From an uncultured Lachnospiraceae bacterium (GTDB lineage Bacteria > Bacillota > Clostridia > Lachnospirales > Lachnospiraceae), in the NCBI GenBank assembly GCA_910583615.1, contig CAJTXP010000068.1, forward strand, positions 1 to 16,316: DNA of 16,316 nucleotides. Direction: 5' to 3'. This document shows positions 14,120 through 16,316 of this stretch, one piece after another. A program made the position numbers and the translations under genes. The notes beneath the pieces are model-generated. The model saw only the letters and a list, made by a program, of their open reading frames with translations. It was not told the origin of the DNA and ran no database searches. Within the stretch, counting starts at the first letter, position 1. Each line of letters begins with the position of its first letter.

Positions 14120-14686
14120 ATGAAAAACAAAAATATAGATAGATGCTCGTGGGCAACAACAGACTTGTACAAAGAATATCATGATAAAGAATGGGGGAAT
14201 CCCGTCCATGATGATGATAAATTATTTGAAATGCTGATCCTTGAAGGTATGCAGGCCGGATTATCATGGCTGACAATCTTAAAGAAAAGAGCGGCTTTCA
14301 GAGAAGCATTTGACCAGTTTGACTGCAGAAAAATAGCGCTCTATGACGAAGCAAAAATTGAGGAACTGATGAAAAATGAGCAAATCATTCGTAATCGATT
14401 AAAAATCAGGTCAGCAGTAACGAACGCGCAGCAATTTATAAAGATCCAGGAAGAATATGGCAGTTTTGATTCCTTTCTATGGTCTTATGTCGGCGGCAAA
14501 CCTGTGAATAACCATTTTCAGTCCGAAGATGAAGTCCCTGCAAAGACCCCTCTTTCAGATAAAATCAGTAAAGATTTAAAAAAATATGGTTTTAAGTTTG
14601 TAGGAAGTACGATTATATACGCCTATATGCAGGCAGTAGGAATTGTGAATGACCATGTAAAACGATGTTATTTGTATCAATCCTGA
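14120..14686 (+). CDS. tag: DNA-3-methyladenine glycosylase I
   Basis: A 188-residue base-excision-repair enzyme (EC 3.2.2.20) that removes 3-methyladenine from alkylated DNA. The zinc-binding set is visible: Cys9 (RCSWA), His21 (EYHDKEWG), and His179 and Cys183 (NDHVKRC). The catalytic region LILEGMQAGLSWLTIL holds Glu42 and Trp50, equivalent to the base-pocket residues of E. coli Tag. The length matches the family. AAAGGA precedes the ATG. No Ada or alkylation regulator lies nearby; it sits alone among small unknown genes, which suggests accessory acquisition. Confidence 0.93.
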   Translation: MKNKNIDRCSWATTDLYKEYHDKEWGNPVHDDDKLFEMLILEGMQAGLSWLTILKKRAAFREAFDQFDCRKIALYDEAKIEELMKNEQIIRNRLKIRSAVTNAQQFIKIQEEYGSFDSFLWSYVGGKPVNNHFQSEDEVPAKTPLSDKISKDLKKYGFKFVGSTIIYAYMQAVGIVNDHVKRCYLYQS

Positions 14687-14751
14687 AATTTGTGACAGCC
14701 AGATTCATATTTGCGAAGTGGAGAAAACCGGAATTTCATGGAGGTGTATTC

Positions 14752-15132
14752 TTGAAAAACAAACTGCGGAAGATCACAGTTGCAGGACAGACTTTTATCT
14801 ATTGGTATTCCATCAGCGAAAGTTTCATCCTGAATATTTCACCTGAAAATATCAAAACTTCAAAAATCATGTTAAAATTTATTGCAAATGTACCAGATAA
14901 AGACCCTGTCATGTTCTGGGTATTCTATAAAATTCATGCGGTTAAAAATAATGTTGATACTTCCATTCTCCTGACAAGCCCAAAAAACATAGCTGAACTG
15001 ATCTCTTTTCTTCTCAATGATAATGAAAACCTTTTTATCAAAGGACAAACCCGTATGATAAATAACGCGATGCATTTGTTAAATAAGATGGACTATACGA
15101 ACCTTAACCCTGTTTGGGAACGCGAATGGTAA
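14752..15132 (+). CDS. Hypothetical protein
   Basis: A 126-residue soluble protein, acidic-basic mixed, with no signal peptide. I chose the TTG at 14752-14754 because GGAGGTG lies 7 bases upstream, a clear site; the longer open frame from 14665 would overlap tag and has no such site. It begins KNKLRKITVAGQTFIYWYSI and ends with LNPVWEREW. It loosely resembles a family of short Clostridial proteins of unknown function (beta-strands followed by a helical SPKNIAELISFLL segment). No function assigned. Confidence 0.6.
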   Translation: MKNKLRKITVAGQTFIYWYSISESFILNISPENIKTSKIMLKFIANVPDKDPVMFWVFYKIHAVKNNVDTSILLTSPKNIAELISFLLNDNENLFIKGQTRMINNAMHLLNKMDYTNLNPVWEREW

Positions 15133-15156
15133 ACTCATTTTGTCTGTAGGAAATCA

Positions 15157-15276
15157 ATGGGCGAAATCATGTGTACAAGTCCAGGTGACAACGATAACTT
15201 TGATTATTTAGCAATGCACATTAGTGAGAAAAAGTATTGGAACATTGTTAAGCAAAAAAGTCACAGGGAAAAGTGA
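15157..15276 (+). CDS. Possible 39-residue small ORF
   Basis: ATG to TGA encoding a short polar peptide (MGEIMCTSPGDNDN ... SHREK). Only GGA about 6 bases upstream serves as a ribosome-binding site. Its stop overlaps the GTG of the next frame. Could be a gene remnant; weakly supported. Confidence 0.2.
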   Translation: MGEIMCTSPGDNDNFDYLAMHISEKKYWNIVKQKSHREK

Positions 15277-15497
15277 TTGCATTTGCTTTATTCTATAGGG
15301 AAAACAGCAATACATATCGAATAGATATGTTGATTATCTCAAAATTTCAGATTATTATATCACCAGATGATGGGACAAGAAAAATGTTACATTCCTCTTT
15401 CGGTATTTTGGATGTGAATTGGTATTTATTAAAAATACTTCCTCCACTTTTTAATGTTAATTTACGAATTGAGTCATTTTTATTTAATCAATATTAA
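15273..15497 (+). CDS. Possible 74-residue hypothetical protein
   Basis: GTG start overlapping the stop of the preceding small frame (GTGA); AGGG is 5 bases upstream. The product is hydrophobic-aromatic with no recognisable motif. The surrounding sequence is very AT-rich, so a chance frame is quite possible. Confidence 0.25.
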   Translation: MIAFALFYRENSNTYRIDMLIISKFQIIISPDDGTRKMLHSSFGILDVNWYLLKILPPLFNVNLRIESFLFNQY

Positions 15498-15525
15498 CGT
15501 TTACAGTAACAATTTAAGATTATTT

Positions 15526-15571
15526 CTGATTTTATCATAAAGATAAACGGAAGAAAATCAGTATTTTTTTT
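15526..15571 (+). terminator. Terminator-like hairpin directly before an RBS (possible attenuator)
   Basis: CTGATTTT (15526-15533) pairs with AAAATCAG (15554-15561) across a 20-base loop, followed by eight T (15564-15571). The Shine-Dalgarno GGGGGA of the next gene starts at once after the T-run. It may simply end the preceding transcript. There is no room for a promoter between it and the next gene, however, so it could attenuate that gene. Confidence 0.6.
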
Positions 15572-15583
15572 GGGGGACGATAT

Positions 15584-15916
15584 ATGAAAACGTATCAAGT
15601 AAGTCTGAACGGTAAGCAGTATGGTATGTTGGAGAAAATGCTTTGTTCAAGTCGAGCCGGTCAGTTGGCAAAGAACCAGCACATAAACGGATATGAACTT
15701 TTTTCTGATATGTTGAATGAAATATATTTGCCTGTAGCAGATGGATGGAGTACATTGGAAATTACATTGGAGGAATCTGTCGAAGAATTACATTTATTAA
15801 GAATGATGACCAAAATAATCTATCCGGAAAATGAAGATTATTTTGTAGAACAAATAGGGAAACATCTTCAATGCGAAAAAGATTTTGAATTTCAAATTAA
15901 TTTGACTGGAGAGTAA
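15584..15916 (+). CDS. Hypothetical protein downstream of an attenuator-like hairpin
   Basis: A 110-residue soluble acidic protein (MKTYQVSLNGKQYGMLEKML ...), with predicted strand-helix N-terminus and alternating acidic helices (ITLEESVEELHLLRMMTKII). GGGGGA lies 7-8 bases before the ATG, a strong site. No family recognised. It ends 16 bases before the inverted repeats that precede the transposase gene. Confidence 0.6.
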   Translation: MKTYQVSLNGKQYGMLEKMLCSSRAGQLAKNQHINGYELFSDMLNEIYLPVADGWSTLEITLEESVEELHLLRMMTKIIYPENEDYFVEQIGKHLQCEKDFEFQINLTGE

Positions 15917-15931
15917 AAAGTTTTAATAAAA

Positions 15932-16017
15932 AAGAATAACCCTTTTATGGCATTTTATGGTATCTTTAAGTTACCAATACTTAAGAAAGATACAAACCGC
16001 CTGAAAGAGTTATTCCT
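15932..16017. repeat. Nested inverted repeats before the transposase gene
   Basis: Outer pair AAGAATAACCCTTT (15932-15945) and AAAGAGTTATTCCT (16004-16017) match at 12 of 14 positions; inner pair GTATCTTT (15960-15967) and AAAGATAC (15986-15993) match perfectly. A tandem TTTTATGG (15943-15950, 15953-15960) lies within. They may be the structured left end of the insertion sequence, or the terminator of the preceding gene. Confidence 0.5.
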
Positions 16018-16059
16018 GTGTATGAGTTTACCATATTTTCCGGTGGTTGACCATATGCC

Positions 16060-16316
16060 ATGTTCGATTTTATCGATAAAATTTTATCCTCTTTTGAATC
16101 CTGCTTCTCCAGAAAAGCGGCTTTCCGCTGGTTCGTGGTTCTTACCCTGGGGTTGATGCTTCGTTCCGATAAACTTGGAGTGACTTCTGTAATCCGTGAC
16201 CTCGCCCTGAAACCGGACTGTTATCTGTCCATGCTCCATTTTTTCCGTGCCTCCTCCTGGTCCCTGGACCGGATACGGCAGTGCTGGTTTCAAACAGTTC
16301 TCCGGTTCTTTCCTCT
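16060..16316 (+). CDS. Transposase, N-terminal part (runs off the window)
   Basis: An open frame with no stop to the window end, 85 complete codons visible, starting MFDFIDKILSSFESCFSRKA. It contains MLRSDKLGVTSVIRDLALK and MLHFFRASSWSLDRIRQCW, a pattern I recognise from a DDE-type transposase group common in Lachnospiraceae insertion sequences; the IS family cannot be named with confidence. The frame is closed by TGA at 16048-16050, so ATG at 16060 is the first ATG; only GGTGG precedes it. The catalytic domain lies beyond the window, so whether the copy is intact is unknown. Confidence 0.65.
   Translation, partial: MFDFIDKILSSFESCFSRKAAFRWFVVLTLGLMLRSDKLGVTSVIRDLALKPDCYLSMLHFFRASSWSLDRIRQCWFQTVLRFFP

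Noticed and set aside
1..16316. CRISPR arrays, tRNA or rRNA genes
   Set aside because: No regularly spaced direct repeats with unique spacers and no tRNA-like cloverleaf or rRNA-like sequence were seen.

Overview
The window looks like chromosome of a gut Firmicute of the Lachnospiraceae/Clostridia type. It has strong GGAGG ribosome-binding sites, TTGACA/TATAAT promoters, GPH and ABC sugar transporters beside GH43 and GH5 enzymes, a PadR-DUF1700-DUF4097 operon, and a TndX/TnpX-type large serine recombinase. Genus is not determinable by eye. Most metabolic genes look GC-rich. Two blocks, about 3.07-5.98 kb and 13.2-16.06 kb, are visibly AT-rich and look acquired.

Layout. 1-~260: the last codons of a large serine recombinase and probably the terminal end of an integrative element, abutting a sugar ABC permease gene cut off after about 50 codons. 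413-1740 (minus): the permease stub and its intact solute-binding lipoprotein. 2179-3009 (minus): purine-nucleoside phosphorylase with a hairpin terminator. 3073-5978 (minus): a tightly packed three-gene cassette, sce7726 family (PD-(D/E)XK nuclease-like), sce7725 family (Beta-protein-like), and a RES-domain protein with an N-terminal cysteine cluster and a HEPN-like R-N-x4-H motif. This is the most interesting item in the window and a candidate anti-phage/abortive-infection system. 6012-6581 (minus): a membrane-anchored DUF4230 protein directly upstream of the cassette, whose promoter may drive all of it. 6822-8879 (plus): a PadR-DUF1700-DUF4097 operon with a perfect-consensus promoter covered by a 25-base palindrome.

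9042-13018 (minus): a glycan-use cluster of GH5, GPH symporter and GH43. The GH43 gene has lost its C-terminal domain and is joined out of frame to a remnant of an unrelated AAA-ATPase/PD-(D/E)XK gene. 13297-15916 (plus): an AT-rich array of small accessory genes (DUF3784, a Cys-rich protein, DNA-3-methyladenine glycosylase I, and several unknowns). One of them is preceded by a terminator-like hairpin directly before its ribosome-binding site. 16060-end (plus): the N-terminus of a transposase running off the window, preceded by nested inverted repeats.

Together these show a carbohydrate-using chromosome broken up by mobile DNA: an integrative element, an insertion sequence, a recombination scar in GH43, and an inserted defence-like operon sharing transcription with resident genes. 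All functions are assigned from protein motifs read by eye; no database search was run.
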